Shown: positions 7,889 to 16,701 of the stretch, in pieces
Layout of the letters: each line of letters begins with the position of its first letter
Position numbering within the stretch: position 1 is the stretch's first letter
Source: Acidobacteriota bacterium
Lineage (GTDB): Bacteria; Acidobacteriota; Holophagae; Thermotomaculales; Thermotomaculaceae
Assembly: GCA_003650445.1 (NCBI GenBank)
Contig: QMQE01000029.1
Coordinates: 1-19,723 of the forward strand
Length of the DNA: 19,723 nt
Direction of reading: 5' to 3'
Position numbers and translations under genes: made by a program
The notes under the pieces: generated by a model
What the model was told of the DNA's origin: nothing
The model's input: only the letters and a program-made list of their open reading frames with translations
Databases searched by the model: none

Positions 7889-8383
7889 ATGAAGAAAGAA
7901 GTCAAACTGTCATTCTGGGATCGCCTGTATCTGCCCGCTGTCATTGTGGGGATGGGAATTACCATCAAGCATTTCTTCAAGAATCTGTTTACGCGGCCTA
8001 AGAATCGCTATACTGTTGAGTTTCCGGAGAGAAAGAAGGATGTCCCGGAATGGTACAGGGGTCTGCACCGGTTGAACACTTATGAAGACGGGTCTGTTAA
8101 ATGCGTCGCGTGTTACTGCTGTGCAACTGCTTGCCCGGCAGACGCGATTTTTATAGAAGCAGAAGAAATTGAAGACCTGGACGAAGAATATCCCAGGGAG
8201 AAACGGCCGAAACAATTTATCATTGATCTTCACCGCTGTATCTTCTGCGGATTCTGTCAGGAAGCATGCCCGAAGGATGCCATTGTCCTGACAAACGAAT
8301 ATGAAATTACACAGCTTTCCCGGGAGCAGGGTCTGATAACCATGGAAGAGCTTGTGAAGACGCCGAAAAAGAAGATGGATTAA
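7889..8383 (+). CDS. nuoI: NADH-quinone oxidoreductase subunit I (2x 4Fe-4S)
   Basis: A 164-residue ferredoxin-like subunit with clusters N6a and N6b, which lead electrons towards N2 in NuoB. The two ligand groups are C72, C75, C78 with C82 and C117, C120, C123 with C127 (CIFCGFCQEACPKDAI). In each group the fourth cysteine completes the other cluster, as usual for 2[4Fe-4S] ferredoxin folds. The N-terminal amphipathic segment (about 10-35) fits the helix that rests on the membrane next to NuoH. The ribosome binding site GGGGGTAGGG spans the stop of nuoH, and the ATG follows 3 nt after that stop. Confidence 0.97.
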   Translation: MKKEVKLSFWDRLYLPAVIVGMGITIKHFFKNLFTRPKNRYTVEFPERKKDVPEWYRGLHRLNTYEDGSVKCVACYCCATACPADAIFIEAEEIEDLDEEYPREKRPKQFIIDLHRCIFCGFCQEACPKDAIVLTNEYEITQLSREQGLITMEELVKTPKKKMD

Positions 8384-8395
8384 CGGGGTGGAAGA

Positions 8396-8896
8396 ATGGT
8401 AATTGCATTTTATATTCTGGGTTTTCTGGCCATATTCTCGGCCATTATGGTGGTGTCCAGTGAGCGGCCAATTGTCAGTGGGCTTTATCTGCTATTGTGT
8501 TTTGTCGCGGTGGCAGGGCTTTACATTACGTTGTCCGCCCCCTTTGTTGCGGCGATGCAGCTCATTGTATATTCCGGGGCAATCATAGTCTTGATTCTCT
8601 TTGTTATTATGCTGTTGAATCAGCACAGGGAATCGGATAAGAAACGGCCGAAGTGGGTCACAGCTTTATCCATAGTGGCAGCTGTTTTAATCGGCTGGGG
8701 TGTGTATTTTACCTTTATTACAAGTAAAATCGTACTGAGCCACGGGAAGATGTCTCCTATCGGTGGAATGAATGGAAATGTGGAACAATTGGCAAATGTA
8801 CTGTTTTCACGGTACTTTATTCCGTTTGAAGTCATTTCCGTATTGCTCATTGCGGCGATTATTTCTGCCGTGTTTATCTCAAAAAAGAGGGTGTGA
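8396..8896 (+). CDS. nuoJ: NADH-quinone oxidoreductase subunit J
   Basis: A 166-residue membrane subunit with five predicted hydrophobic segments. The third one (about residues 53-74, MQLIVYSGAIIVLILFVIML) is the conserved helix with the pi-bulge and carries Y59, the same position as in E. coli. This helix is thought to gate the link between the quinone site and the antiporter-like subunits. A hydrophilic linker (about 76-86, ending in KKRPK) and a less conserved C-terminal half follow, as usual. GGGGTGGAAG at 8385-8394 gives a ribosome binding site. The gap to nuoI is 12 bp, and nuoK begins one nucleotide after its stop plus spacer. Confidence 0.95.
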   Translation: MVIAFYILGFLAIFSAIMVVSSERPIVSGLYLLLCFVAVAGLYITLSAPFVAAMQLIVYSGAIIVLILFVIMLLNQHRESDKKRPKWVTALSIVAAVLIGWGVYFTFITSKIVLSHGKMSPIGGMNGNVEQLANVLFSRYFIPFEVISVLLIAAIISAVFISKKRV

Positions 8897-8897
8897 C

Positions 8898-9200
8898 ATG
8901 GTACCGTTAATTGATTATCTGATATTGAGTGCAGTTCTTTTTACCATCGGTATCATCGGAATTCTGATCCGGCGCAATATCATTACAATTTTAATGAGTA
9001 TAGAAATTATGCTGAATTCCGTGAATCTCGTATTTGTTGCTTTTTCCCGGTTCCAGGGAAACATGGATGGCCAGATTGTGGTGTTTTTTATCTTTGCCGT
9101 TGCCGCCGCAGAGGCGGCGGTGGGATTGGCGCTTGTTGTAGCCTGGTTCAAGCTGAAAGAAAGCATCCAGGTGGATGACATGAAGCTGTTAAAGGGGTGA
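8898..9200 (+). CDS. nuoK: NADH-quinone oxidoreductase subunit K
   Basis: A 100-residue membrane subunit with three transmembrane helices, homologous to MrpC and the smallest proton-path subunit. The two membrane glutamates required for pumping in E. coli, E36 (SIEIMLNSVN) and E72 (AAAEAAVGLAL), are at identical positions. I chose ATG 8898, preceded by GAGGGTG at 8887-8893. The frame is open further upstream through nuoJ to 8772, but that stretch reads as unrelated sequence and would not match the family length. The gene ends 4 nt before nuoL. Confidence 0.97.
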   Translation: MVPLIDYLILSAVLFTIGIIGILIRRNIITILMSIEIMLNSVNLVFVAFSRFQGNMDGQIVVFFIFAVAAAEAAVGLALVVAWFKLKESIQVDDMKLLKG

Positions 9201-9204
9201 TGGC

Positions 9205-11160
9205 ATGACGAACTACATTTGGTTGATACCGGTACTTCCCCTGGCAGGATTTCTAATAAACGGACTGTTCGGATCCAGAATGTCCAACAAGGTCATTTCA
9301 TGGATTGGGAACCTGACCATTTTTGCATCTTTTGTGTTTGCCCTTGTCCTCTACATCCACATGTTGAATACCCCCGCACTTTCTGAAGAGGGGATTCACA
9401 ATATTCTGTTTCCCTGGCTGAATGTCGGCGGATTCCATGTGAATTTTGCGTTTCTCTTTGACAGGATTTCCGGAACCATGACCCTGATGGTAGCCGGTGT
9501 GGGCTTTCTTATTCATGTGTATTCGGTAGGATACATGGCTGAAGAAGACGGCTATTTCAGGTATTTTGCATACCTGAACCTGTTTATGTTTGCCATGTTG
9601 ACGCTGGTACTGGCAGACAACCTTCTGCTGATGTTTGTGGGCTGGGAGGGCGTCGGCCTGTGTTCCTACCTTTTGATTGGTTTCTACTACACGACGAAAA
9701 TTGCCTCCGATGCCGGGAAAAAGGCTTTTCTGGTGAACCGGATCGGTGATTTTGGATTTCTACTTGCAATGTTTTTGTTGTTCTATCTGTTCGGGACCTT
9801 GCAGTTTCCCGAGATGAAAGAAATTATCTTAAGCCACCATATTGCGCCGGAAATGGTTACAGGTATGATTACAGTTGCGACAATGCTCCTGTTTGTCGGT
9901 GCAGTAGGCAAATCTGCCCAGTTGCCTCTCTACGTCTGGTTGCCGGATGCCATGGCCGGGCCAACTCCTGTTTCCGCTTTGATTCATGCGGCAACAATGG
10001 TAACTTCTGGTGTTTACATGATTGTTCGGCTGAACTTTTTATTCCAGCTTACGCCTAATACCTTGTTGCTTGTGGCCTGGGTCGGTGGGATTACGGCCTT
10101 GTTTGCCGCAACCATTGGAACGGTTCAAAATGACATCAAGAAGGTGCTGGCATATTCAACTGTTTCACAATTGGGATACATGTTCCTTGGCCTTGGCGTT
10201 GGTGCATTTGTGGCCGGGTTCTTTCACATTATCACCCATGCCTTTTTCAAGGCACTGCTCTTTTTGGGTTCCGGTTCTGTGATTCATGCCATGCACCACG
10301 CATACCACAATGCCGGGGTTCATGATAAAGATCCGCAGGACATTCGGAACATGGGTGGATTAAGTAAATTTATGCCAGTTACATACTGGACTTTTCTCGT
10401 TGCGACGCTGGCGATAGCCGGTTTCCCTCTTTTTTCAGGTTTCTTTTCAAAGGATGAGATTCTATGGAAAGCGTTTGCATCCGGCCACAAATCCCTTTGG
10501 GCCATTGGTGCTGTTGCGGCCTTATTGACATCATTTTATATGTTCCGGCTCATCTATGTTGCTTTCCTTGGGCAATTCAGGGGAAGTGAAAAGGAAAAAG
10601 AAGGTCTTCATGAGTCCCCTCGGAGCATGACCGTGCCGCTGACGATTCTCGGTGTGCTGGCTGCTGTGGGTGGATTCATCGGCATCCCCCATATTTTCCA
10701 CATGCCGAATTTACTGGATAAAACCCTTGAGCCATTGATTCCTGCGATCAATCCGGTTCATTACCTGCACAATGTTTCCACAGAATGGACAATGATGGGG
10801 ATTTCAGTGGCCATTGCGATTGCGGGCTGGTTGATTGCGAGATCTTTCTATGCCGGCGCATCCCGTAAAGCAGTGGACGGGCTTTCAAGGACCTTTTCAT
10901 ATGTTCACAAGCTGCTGTTAAACAAATATTATGTGGATGAAATCTATTTCGCCATTGTTGTCCATCCGATCAAACGAATCGGCGATTTTCTCTGGTATTA
11001 CGTGGATGTGATTTTTATTGACGGTGCGGTGAATTTGACCGGCATGCTGGCGACCTGCTGCGGAAGAGTGATAACCCTGTTCCAGAACGGCTCGGTGAAG
11101 ATGTATGCCTTCTCGATGCTCACTGGCATATTAATCCTGTTCTGGATTTTCATAGGGTGA
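9205..11160 (+). CDS. nuoL: NADH-quinone oxidoreductase subunit L (antiporter-like)
   Basis: A 651-residue distal proton-pumping subunit. The antiporter-like core (about residues 1-480) contains E148 in GWEGVGLCSYLLIGFYY, K236 in VGAVGKSAQLPLYVWLPDA and K416 in FFSKDEIL, which are the equivalents of the key E144, K229 and K399 of E. coli NuoL. The C-terminal part (about 490-651) fits the long lateral amphipathic helix HL and final membrane anchor that run along the other pumps, as expected for complex I and not for a stand-alone Mrp antiporter. GGGGTGA at 9194-9200 precedes the ATG and spans the stop of nuoK. The gap to nuoM is 9 nt. Confidence 0.97.
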   Translation: MTNYIWLIPVLPLAGFLINGLFGSRMSNKVISWIGNLTIFASFVFALVLYIHMLNTPALSEEGIHNILFPWLNVGGFHVNFAFLFDRISGTMTLMVAGVGFLIHVYSVGYMAEEDGYFRYFAYLNLFMFAMLTLVLADNLLLMFVGWEGVGLCSYLLIGFYYTTKIASDAGKKAFLVNRIGDFGFLLAMFLLFYLFGTLQFPEMKEIILSHHIAPEMVTGMITVATMLLFVGAVGKSAQLPLYVWLPDAMAGPTPVSALIHAATMVTSGVYMIVRLNFLFQLTPNTLLLVAWVGGITALFAATIGTVQNDIKKVLAYSTVSQLGYMFLGLGVGAFVAGFFHIITHAFFKALLFLGSGSVIHAMHHAYHNAGVHDKDPQDIRNMGGLSKFMPVTYWTFLVATLAIAGFPLFSGFFSKDEILWKAFASGHKSLWAIGAVAALLTSFYMFRLIYVAFLGQFRGSEKEKEGLHESPRSMTVPLTILGVLAAVGGFIGIPHIFHMPNLLDKTLEPLIPAINPVHYLHNVSTEWTMMGISVAIAIAGWLIARSFYAGASRKAVDGLSRTFSYVHKLLLNKYYVDEIYFAIVVHPIKRIGDFLWYYVDVIFIDGAVNLTGMLATCCGRVITLFQNGSVKMYAFSMLTGILILFWIFIG

Positions 11161-11169
11161 GGTAGAGAT

Positions 11170-12711
11170 ATGTTGAACACACACTTACTTTCAATCGTTA
11201 CTTTCCTGCCGGTATTGGCCGTAATTGTTCTGGCAATAATCCCAGGCAGGCAGGAGAAGGCCCTGAAGCAATTTTCGATCGGATTTGCTATTATTCACTT
11301 CCTTCTTTCTATCTTGCTGGTTACGAACTTTGACTCATCTGTTTACAAGATTCAGTTCGAAGAGATTATTCCCTGGTTTTCCACCCAATTTGCATCGGTG
11401 GGTTACCATATCGGATTGGATGGAATCAATCTCTGGATTGTCATGCTGACAACATTTCTCGGACCCATTATCTTTCTTTCAGTTTATTCATCCATTACAA
11501 AAAAGGTTAAGTCATTCCTGATTAACATGTTCTTACTGGAAGTCGGCATTCTTGGCTCCCTCGTTGCGTTGAATACTTTCCTGTTCTACCTGTTCTGGGA
11601 AGTAATGTTGATTCCCATGTACTTTATTATCGGAGTCTGGGGCGGTGAACGCCGGATCTACGCAGCAGTAAAATTTTTCATTTACACAATGGCCGGTTCG
11701 CTCCTGATGCTGGTGGCCATTATCTACATGTACCTGCAGACGGGGACTTTTGAATTGATGGACCTTTATACTCATACATTTTCCGGTCAGGAACAGGTCT
11801 ATCTGTTTGCTGCTTTTGCAATCGCCTTTGCCATCAAAGTCCCTATTTTCCCGTTCCATACCTGGTTGCCGGATGCCCACACCGAGGCACCGACTGCCGG
11901 TTCTGTTATTCTGGCGGGTGTACTGCTGAAACTGGGGACCTACGGCTTTATTCGTTTTGCCATGCCACTGTTTCCGTCAGCGGTAAAAACCTTTGCCCCT
12001 TATGTGATTGTGTTGGGAATCATCGGGATTATCTACGGCGCACTGGTCGCAATGGTTCAGAAAGACGTGAAAAAACTGGTGGCCTACTCTTCGGTTTCCC
12101 ACCTCGGCTATGTCATGGTCGGGCTTTTTGCCCTGACCATTTACAGTGTTCAGGGAGCGATGCTCCAGATGATCAATCATGGTATTTCTACCGGAGCATT
12201 GTTCCTTCTGGTTGGGATTGTCTATGAGCGGACCCATACCCGTCTTATTTCAGAATATGGCGGGATTGCGAAAGTCATGCCGGTCTATGCGGTTCTCTTC
12301 ATGATTTTCACCCTTTCCAGCATCGGGCTTCCAATGACCAATGGGTTTATTGGTGAATTCCTGATTCTCATGGGGACTTTTAAATCCGCTTACCCCTATG
12401 CATTCTGGTATGCGGCGTTTGCAGCAGTGGGTGTGATTCTCGGCGCGGTGTACATGCTCTGGATGTATCAGCGTGTATTTTTCAACATCGAACCCTCTGA
12501 AAAGAATATGAAGTTGAAAGACGCGAACCTGAGGGAGAGAATCTATCTTCTCCCGCTGTTGATTATGGTTTTCTGGATCGGCTTGTATCCGAGCTTCTTT
12601 TTGAAAAGAATGGACAAATCTGTTGAACATTACATGAAATTGATACAACCCGGCACTCAGCTTGTTGTGCCGGATCCGACTGCTGCTGTTGATGAGGGGG
12701 TGCAGAAATGA
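11170..12711 (+). CDS. nuoM: NADH-quinone oxidoreductase subunit M (antiporter-like)
   Basis: A 513-residue proton-pumping membrane subunit with about fourteen hydrophobic segments. The essential residues of the family are present: E144 in FWEVMLIPMYF, K223 in AIKVPIFPFHTWLPDA, K254 in GVLLKLGTYGF and the terminal-channel E396 in GFIGEFLILMG. The glutamate at the last position, where NuoL has lysine, is the normal NuoM form. The ribosome binding site is GAGGT at 11159-11163. A poorly conserved hydrophilic tail follows the last helix. The gene overlaps nuoN by 4 nt (ATGA). Confidence 0.97.
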   Translation: MLNTHLLSIVTFLPVLAVIVLAIIPGRQEKALKQFSIGFAIIHFLLSILLVTNFDSSVYKIQFEEIIPWFSTQFASVGYHIGLDGINLWIVMLTTFLGPIIFLSVYSSITKKVKSFLINMFLLEVGILGSLVALNTFLFYLFWEVMLIPMYFIIGVWGGERRIYAAVKFFIYTMAGSLLMLVAIIYMYLQTGTFELMDLYTHTFSGQEQVYLFAAFAIAFAIKVPIFPFHTWLPDAHTEAPTAGSVILAGVLLKLGTYGFIRFAMPLFPSAVKTFAPYVIVLGIIGIIYGALVAMVQKDVKKLVAYSSVSHLGYVMVGLFALTIYSVQGAMLQMINHGISTGALFLLVGIVYERTHTRLISEYGGIAKVMPVYAVLFMIFTLSSIGLPMTNGFIGEFLILMGTFKSAYPYAFWYAAFAAVGVILGAVYMLWMYQRVFFNIEPSEKNMKLKDANLRERIYLLPLLIMVFWIGLYPSFFLKRMDKSVEHYMKLIQPGTQLVVPDPTAAVDEGVQK

Positions 12712-14147
12712 ATGTGACAGTGAATATGACCGCTCTTATGCCCTTGATAATTCTCTTTGCCGGTATAACGTTGACTGCTCTAATGGGGACGATGCGCCCA
12801 TCTGTGAAGCGGTTGGCCGGCCTTGTTGGGAGTATTGCAGTTGTTCTGGCATTCTGGTGGCTGATGGAACGAGTGTTGCCTGCAATCGGAACCCCGGCCC
12901 TTAGCTCTCAATACGGGATGCTGACATACAGTTATTACAGCGTTTTTCTCAGCAGTCTTGTCCTTGTGACAGCTGTGGCGGCTTTTGCCCTCTCCGAGCA
13001 CTATCTTATTGCGGAAGATTTTTCACATCCTGAGTTCTATGCCATTCTCCTGGCATCCATTACCGGGATGATGGTCATGCTCAATACATCAAATTTCGTC
13101 AACATCTTCATTGGGCTTGAACTTCTGTCCATACCGCTTTATTCGTCAGTTGCTTATCTGCGATACAAGCCGGAATCTGTTGAGGGCGGACTCAAATATT
13201 TCATACTCGGTGCAATCGCATCCGGTTTTCTGGCATATGGGATTGCCATGGTTTATGGGGCAACAGGTTCCCTTGATTTCATTACGATTGCAAAAGCAGT
13301 AAAGACAGACTCACTGTTCCGTCTGGGTCTCCTGTTTGTAATGATGGGGCTGGCCTTCAAGGCGGCTGCTGTCCCCTTTCATATGTGGACGCCGGACGCG
13401 TATGAAGGCGCTGCAACGCCGGTTACAGCTTTCATGTCAATTGCACCGAAAGCAGTGGCAATTGGTGTCCTGATTCGCATCCTTTATTCTGTTTTTCCCC
13501 AGATGGTAGGCTACTGGCGGGAAGCTGTCCTGGTGCTATCCATTCTCACAGTACTGGTTGGAAACCTTGGTGCCATTGTCCAGCAATCGGTGAAGCGGAT
13601 GCTGGCATATTCGAGTATTTCCCATGCGGGTTATCTTTTGATGGGCATTGTGGCGTACTCGATTGAGGGTGTTTCCGGTATTCTGTTTTACCTGGCTGGA
13701 TACATGCTGATTAACACCGGTGCTTTTGGTGTGCTTTCCCTTTTAAAAAAAGGGGATATTGATTATGTCAGCTACGATGATATTCGCGGAATTGGATATC
13801 GCCATCCTCTCCTTGGTATCTTCATGTCCGTGTTCATGTTCTCCCTTGCGGGAATTCCGGCAACAGTCGGATTCATGGGAAAATTTTACGTTTTCAAGGC
13901 ATTGATTCATGCCAATTATGTCGGGTTGGCAATGGTTGGTATCGCGGGGTCACTGATTTCCGTGTATTACTACCTCCGGGTTGTCGTGAATATGTACATG
14001 AAGGAAAATCCCGAAGAAAACAACTTTGATTTGAACTTTTTAAGTATGACAGTTCTTGGCATCTGTTCAGTACTTGTGATCGCAGCCGGCTTGTTCCCTG
14101 CTAAAATTGCGGATATTGCGAACGTGGCCGCGAGGTTCATGAATTGA
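12708..14147 (+). CDS. nuoN: NADH-quinone oxidoreductase subunit N (antiporter-like)
   Basis: A 479-residue proton-pumping membrane subunit. Key residues are E138 in GLELLSIPLYSS, K218 in LAFKAAAVPFHMWTPDA, K248 in SIAPKAVAIG and K392 in GFMGKFYVF, which match the residues needed for proton translocation in E. coli NuoN. The MWTPDAYEG motif distinguishes NuoN from NuoL and NuoM (LPDA). The start overlaps the nuoM stop as ATGA, with GAGGGGGTG at 12694-12702 as ribosome binding site. Its own stop overlaps the TTG start of rex, so complex I genes and the redox sensor are translationally linked. Confidence 0.97.
   Translation: MNVTVNMTALMPLIILFAGITLTALMGTMRPSVKRLAGLVGSIAVVLAFWWLMERVLPAIGTPALSSQYGMLTYSYYSVFLSSLVLVTAVAAFALSEHYLIAEDFSHPEFYAILLASITGMMVMLNTSNFVNIFIGLELLSIPLYSSVAYLRYKPESVEGGLKYFILGAIASGFLAYGIAMVYGATGSLDFITIAKAVKTDSLFRLGLLFVMMGLAFKAAAVPFHMWTPDAYEGAATPVTAFMSIAPKAVAIGVLIRILYSVFPQMVGYWREAVLVLSILTVLVGNLGAIVQQSVKRMLAYSSISHAGYLLMGIVAYSIEGVSGILFYLAGYMLINTGAFGVLSLLKKGDIDYVSYDDIRGIGYRHPLLGIFMSVFMFSLAGIPATVGFMGKFYVFKALIHANYVGLAMVGIAGSLISVYYYLRVVVNMYMKENPEENNFDLNFLSMTVLGICSVLVIAAGLFPAKIADIANVAARFMN
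14132..14136 (+). promoter_or_regulatory. Ribosome binding site supporting the TTG start of rex
   Basis: GAGGT lies 7 nt before the TTG at 14144, inside the 3' end of nuoN. There is no in-frame ATG that would keep the conserved Rex N-terminus. The spacing supports use of the weak TTG codon. Confidence 0.55.
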
Positions 14148-14809
14148 GAGAAGACAAAGAAATCAAGAAACACTGTCCCTGTGTTTCAGAAATTGTAACA
14201 AGACGCCTGTCTCTTTATCTCCGTTGCCTGCTGATGGTGAATCGGGAAGGGGATGCTTACATTTCCTCAAAGGAACTGGCGGAACGTTTTCACTTGAACG
14301 CAGACCAGATCCGAAAAGACCTGTCATACTTTGGCACATTTGGCAAGAGAGGGGTAGGGTACAATATCGAAGCTACAATCGTTAAACTTAAAGAGGTGCT
14401 CGGCCTTACACAGGTTTACAATGTCGCAATCGCGGGGGCCGGAAACTTGGGAACGGCCCTCGCGGACTATCCGCGAATCAATCGGGACTCATTCAGAATT
14501 GTGGCACTGTTTGACCGGGACAACAGAAAGGTCGGAACAAAAACAAAAACGGGCATTCACATCTACCATATTTCAGAACTTGAAGAATGGGTCAAAAAAT
14601 TGAATGTCCGAATGGGCATCATTGCTGTCCCTGCAGATGCGGCCCAGGCGATTGCGGACCGATTCGTGGAATCAGGTGTAAGGGGAATAATGAACTTTGC
14701 TCCGATGAGAATACAACTGCCCTCCTACATTAAAACAATCAGTGCTGATTTTAAGTCCCAACTTGAAGTCCTGGCATACTACGTTTCAAAAATTAAAATC
14801 GGGGAATGA
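14144..14809 (+). CDS. rex: Redox-sensing transcriptional repressor Rex
   Basis: A 221-residue DNA-binding sensor of the NADH/NAD+ ratio; in known members NAD+ favours and NADH releases operator binding. The N-terminal winged-helix domain (about residues 14-88) has TRRLSLYLRCLL and the recognition region ISSKELAERFHLNADQIRKD followed by LSYFGTFGKRGVGY. The Rossmann domain begins at 92 with NVAIAGAGNLGTAL (93-106; glycine-rich loop GAGNLG), ends its second strand in FDRD (123-126) and has VPADAAQAIAD. The C-terminal helix (about 201-218) is the dimer domain-swap helix. Length is normal. The start is a TTG overlapping the nuoN stop by 4 nt. The codon ATG at residue 31 would delete the start of the DNA-binding domain. 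Its place in the nuo operon suggests feedback on NADH dehydrogenase expression, which is inference. Confidence 0.95.
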   Translation: MREDKEIKKHCPCVSEIVTRRLSLYLRCLLMVNREGDAYISSKELAERFHLNADQIRKDLSYFGTFGKRGVGYNIEATIVKLKEVLGLTQVYNVAIAGAGNLGTALADYPRINRDSFRIVALFDRDNRKVGTKTKTGIHIYHISELEEWVKKLNVRMGIIAVPADAAQAIADRFVESGVRGIMNFAPMRIQLPSYIKTISADFKSQLEVLAYYVSKIKIGE

Positions 14810-16650
14810 AGCGCTACTTCGGCCCTTCCGGGAAACTCTCCAGGACGTTTCCCGATTATGAAGTCCGTGAACCTCAGAACGAAATGGCGAAAGCCGTTTT
14901 TCATGCAATTGAGAATGAACAACATCTGATTGTTGAGGCGGGGACAGGGGTTGGGAAAACCCTTGCCTACCTGATTCCGATCTTTGAATCAGAAAAGTCT
15001 GCGCTCATTTCCACGGCTACAAAGGTACTTCAGCACCAATTGCTCGAAAAAGACATACCTGTTGTCAAAGAAGTAACGGGGATGAATCCTGAAGTTGCTA
15101 TTTTGAAAGGGCGCTCCAACTATCTTTGTCTCCTTCGAAAAGAGCAATTCGCCTTAAACCCTCTCTTCAAATCGAAGCGGGACATACCTGTATGGTCAGA
15201 AGTGAAAGCCTGGTTATCTTACACAGAAACAGGTGATTTCAGCGAACTTGAAGAAGTGCCCGCCTATCATCCGATTCTTACCGGAATTAATGCGGACAGG
15301 AATTATTGTACAGGGTCAAAATGCCCCTTCTATACAGAGTGCCATTTTTATCGGGCGAGAAAAAAGGCCCAGAAAGCGCAGATTGTGTTGGTGAACCACC
15401 ATTTGCTGTTTGCGGATTTGTCGGTGAAAGAAACGAATTATGGTGCAATTCTGCCCCTTCACCCCGTCCTTGTGGTGGATGAGGCACATAAACTGGAGGA
15501 TATCGCTTCCAGCCAGTTTGGAGGGACATTCACAGCGAGAATGGTTTCGATTCTGTTGGGCCAACTACCTGCAGAGCTGAAATTACGCCATTCCGGAATC
15601 TTCAGGGAGATACTGGATGATCCTTTCTTTTCCGGAGAGACTGAGCTGAAGCAGCGGGGTGTCTTCAGCGATGAAATGACGGATAAATTTCTTTCAATGA
15701 AGCCATTGTTTGAAAATCTCCGCAAGGATCTGGCTGGCCTGGAACCGGAGGCCTTTGAAATGAGGGACAATTTGATACAGAGAATCACTTCCTTTTCTTC
15801 ATTTCTGGATAAGCTGCAGGACACAGATTTTGTGAAATATTTTGAGAGTAACCGGGCGGGCCGGCAATTCCGTTCCGTTCCCATTGACATTTCAACGAAA
15901 ATTGAACAGGCCTTAACAGGAAATTTTGAGTCAATAATCATGACTTCCGCTACCCTGTCAGTTCGAACCAAACTGGACTTCTTTCGAAACCGTGTCGGTC
16001 TGAAAGAGGCTGAGGGAAAACTGCTGGCTTCCACCTTTGATTTCAAGAAGAATACTATTTTGTACGTTCCGGAAGGCCTTCCTGAGGTAAATTGTGAAGA
16101 GTTTCGACCCAGCGCTGTAGCGGAGATTGTTCGAATACTGGAGGCCAGTGAGGGCCGCGCATTTCTTCTTTGTACCAGTCATCGGAATGTTTCTTATTTT
16201 TCTTCTGAGCTGAGAAAACGAACAAAATTGAATGTATTGAAGCAGGGAGAAAGTTCAGCACCTGGACTTATCGGCCGCTTTGCAATGGAGAAGAATTCAG
16301 TGCTGGTCGGGTCTTTCTCTTTCTGGGAAGGTGTGGATGTTAAAGGAGAAGCTTTGAGTTGCGTGATTATCGACCGCTTGCCGTTCCCCCAGCCGGAGGA
16401 GCCGGTTTTCAAAGCACGGGCAGAGCGAATGGATAATGGTTTCTTCGGTTACTCAATCCCATTGGCGGTTTTGCAATATAAACAGGGCTTAGGCCGCTTG
16501 ATTCGGAGCAAAGAGGACAAGGGTATTTTTGTCGTTCTTGACGGCAGATTGTTGTCAAAACGGTATGGAAAAATATTTCTGGACAGTTTTTATCCGGTTC
16601 AACTCACGCGGAGCATTGACAAAGTCAAGAAATTCCTTGCCCAATTCTGA
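14806..16650 (+). CDS. DinG/XPD-family iron-sulfur superfamily 2 DNA helicase
   Basis: A 614-residue ATP-dependent helicase of the DinG/YoaA/XPD type, expected to unwind DNA 5'-3' during repair or at unusual structures such as R-loops. Motifs: Walker A AGTGVGKT (45-52), four cysteines of the Fe-S domain at C108, C168, C173 and C179 (NYLC and NYCTGSKCPFYTEC), then VNHHLLFADL, DEAH box (225-228), MTSATL, FSFWEGVDV and motif VI QGLGRLIRS. There is no N-terminal exonuclease domain of the kind seen in Bacillus DinG. It resembles E. coli YoaA/DinG in layout, and I cannot say which is the orthologue, so no symbol is given. The ATG overlaps the rex stop as ATGA with only GGGGA directly before it, so translation probably depends on rex. 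No clear terminator follows. Confidence 0.93.
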   Translation: MKRYFGPSGKLSRTFPDYEVREPQNEMAKAVFHAIENEQHLIVEAGTGVGKTLAYLIPIFESEKSALISTATKVLQHQLLEKDIPVVKEVTGMNPEVAILKGRSNYLCLLRKEQFALNPLFKSKRDIPVWSEVKAWLSYTETGDFSELEEVPAYHPILTGINADRNYCTGSKCPFYTECHFYRARKKAQKAQIVLVNHHLLFADLSVKETNYGAILPLHPVLVVDEAHKLEDIASSQFGGTFTARMVSILLGQLPAELKLRHSGIFREILDDPFFSGETELKQRGVFSDEMTDKFLSMKPLFENLRKDLAGLEPEAFEMRDNLIQRITSFSSFLDKLQDTDFVKYFESNRAGRQFRSVPIDISTKIEQALTGNFESIIMTSATLSVRTKLDFFRNRVGLKEAEGKLLASTFDFKKNTILYVPEGLPEVNCEEFRPSAVAEIVRILEASEGRAFLLCTSHRNVSYFSSELRKRTKLNVLKQGESSAPGLIGRFAMEKNSVLVGSFSFWEGVDVKGEALSCVIIDRLPFPQPEEPVFKARAERMDNGFFGYSIPLAVLQYKQGLGRLIRSKEDKGIFVVLDGRLLSKRYGKIFLDSFYPVQLTRSIDKVKKFLAQF

Positions 16651-16667
16651 AAATTGCTTATTATAAA
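16637..16667 (+). promoter_or_regulatory. Possible sigma70-type promoter before the zinc-ribbon gene
   Basis: TTGCCC (16637-16642) and TATTAT (16659-16664) with 16 bp spacing, or TTATAA (16661-16666) with 18 bp. It overlaps the end of the helicase gene and would start transcription about 45 nt before the ATG. The -35 match is moderate. The intergenic location and the strong downstream ribosome binding site support it. Confidence 0.4.
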
Positions 16668-16673
16668 TGTAAT

Positions 16674-16701
16674 GGATAAACCAAATGGGTTTGCTTCATC
16701 C
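16674..16701 (+). other. Bulged hairpin in the 5' leader of the zinc-ribbon gene
   Basis: AAACC (16678-16682) can pair with GGTTT (16688-16692) around a 5-nt loop. The flanking GGAT (16674-16677) can pair with ATCC (16698-16701) after a 5-nt bulge, giving 9 bp in total. No T-run follows, so it is not a terminator. It ends 6 nt before the ribosome binding site GGAGGTGA (16708-16715). It may be chance. Confidence 0.3.

Noticed and set aside
8772..8897. N-terminal extension of nuoK
   Set aside because: It is out-of-frame nuoJ sequence. The family length and E36/E72 numbering fit exactly with ATG 8898.
9205..14147. NuoL-M-N as an Mrp-type sodium/proton antiporter
   Set aside because: All peripheral-arm genes are present in canonical order, NuoL has the long lateral-helix tail and NuoN the TPDA form, and Mrp-only subunits are absent.
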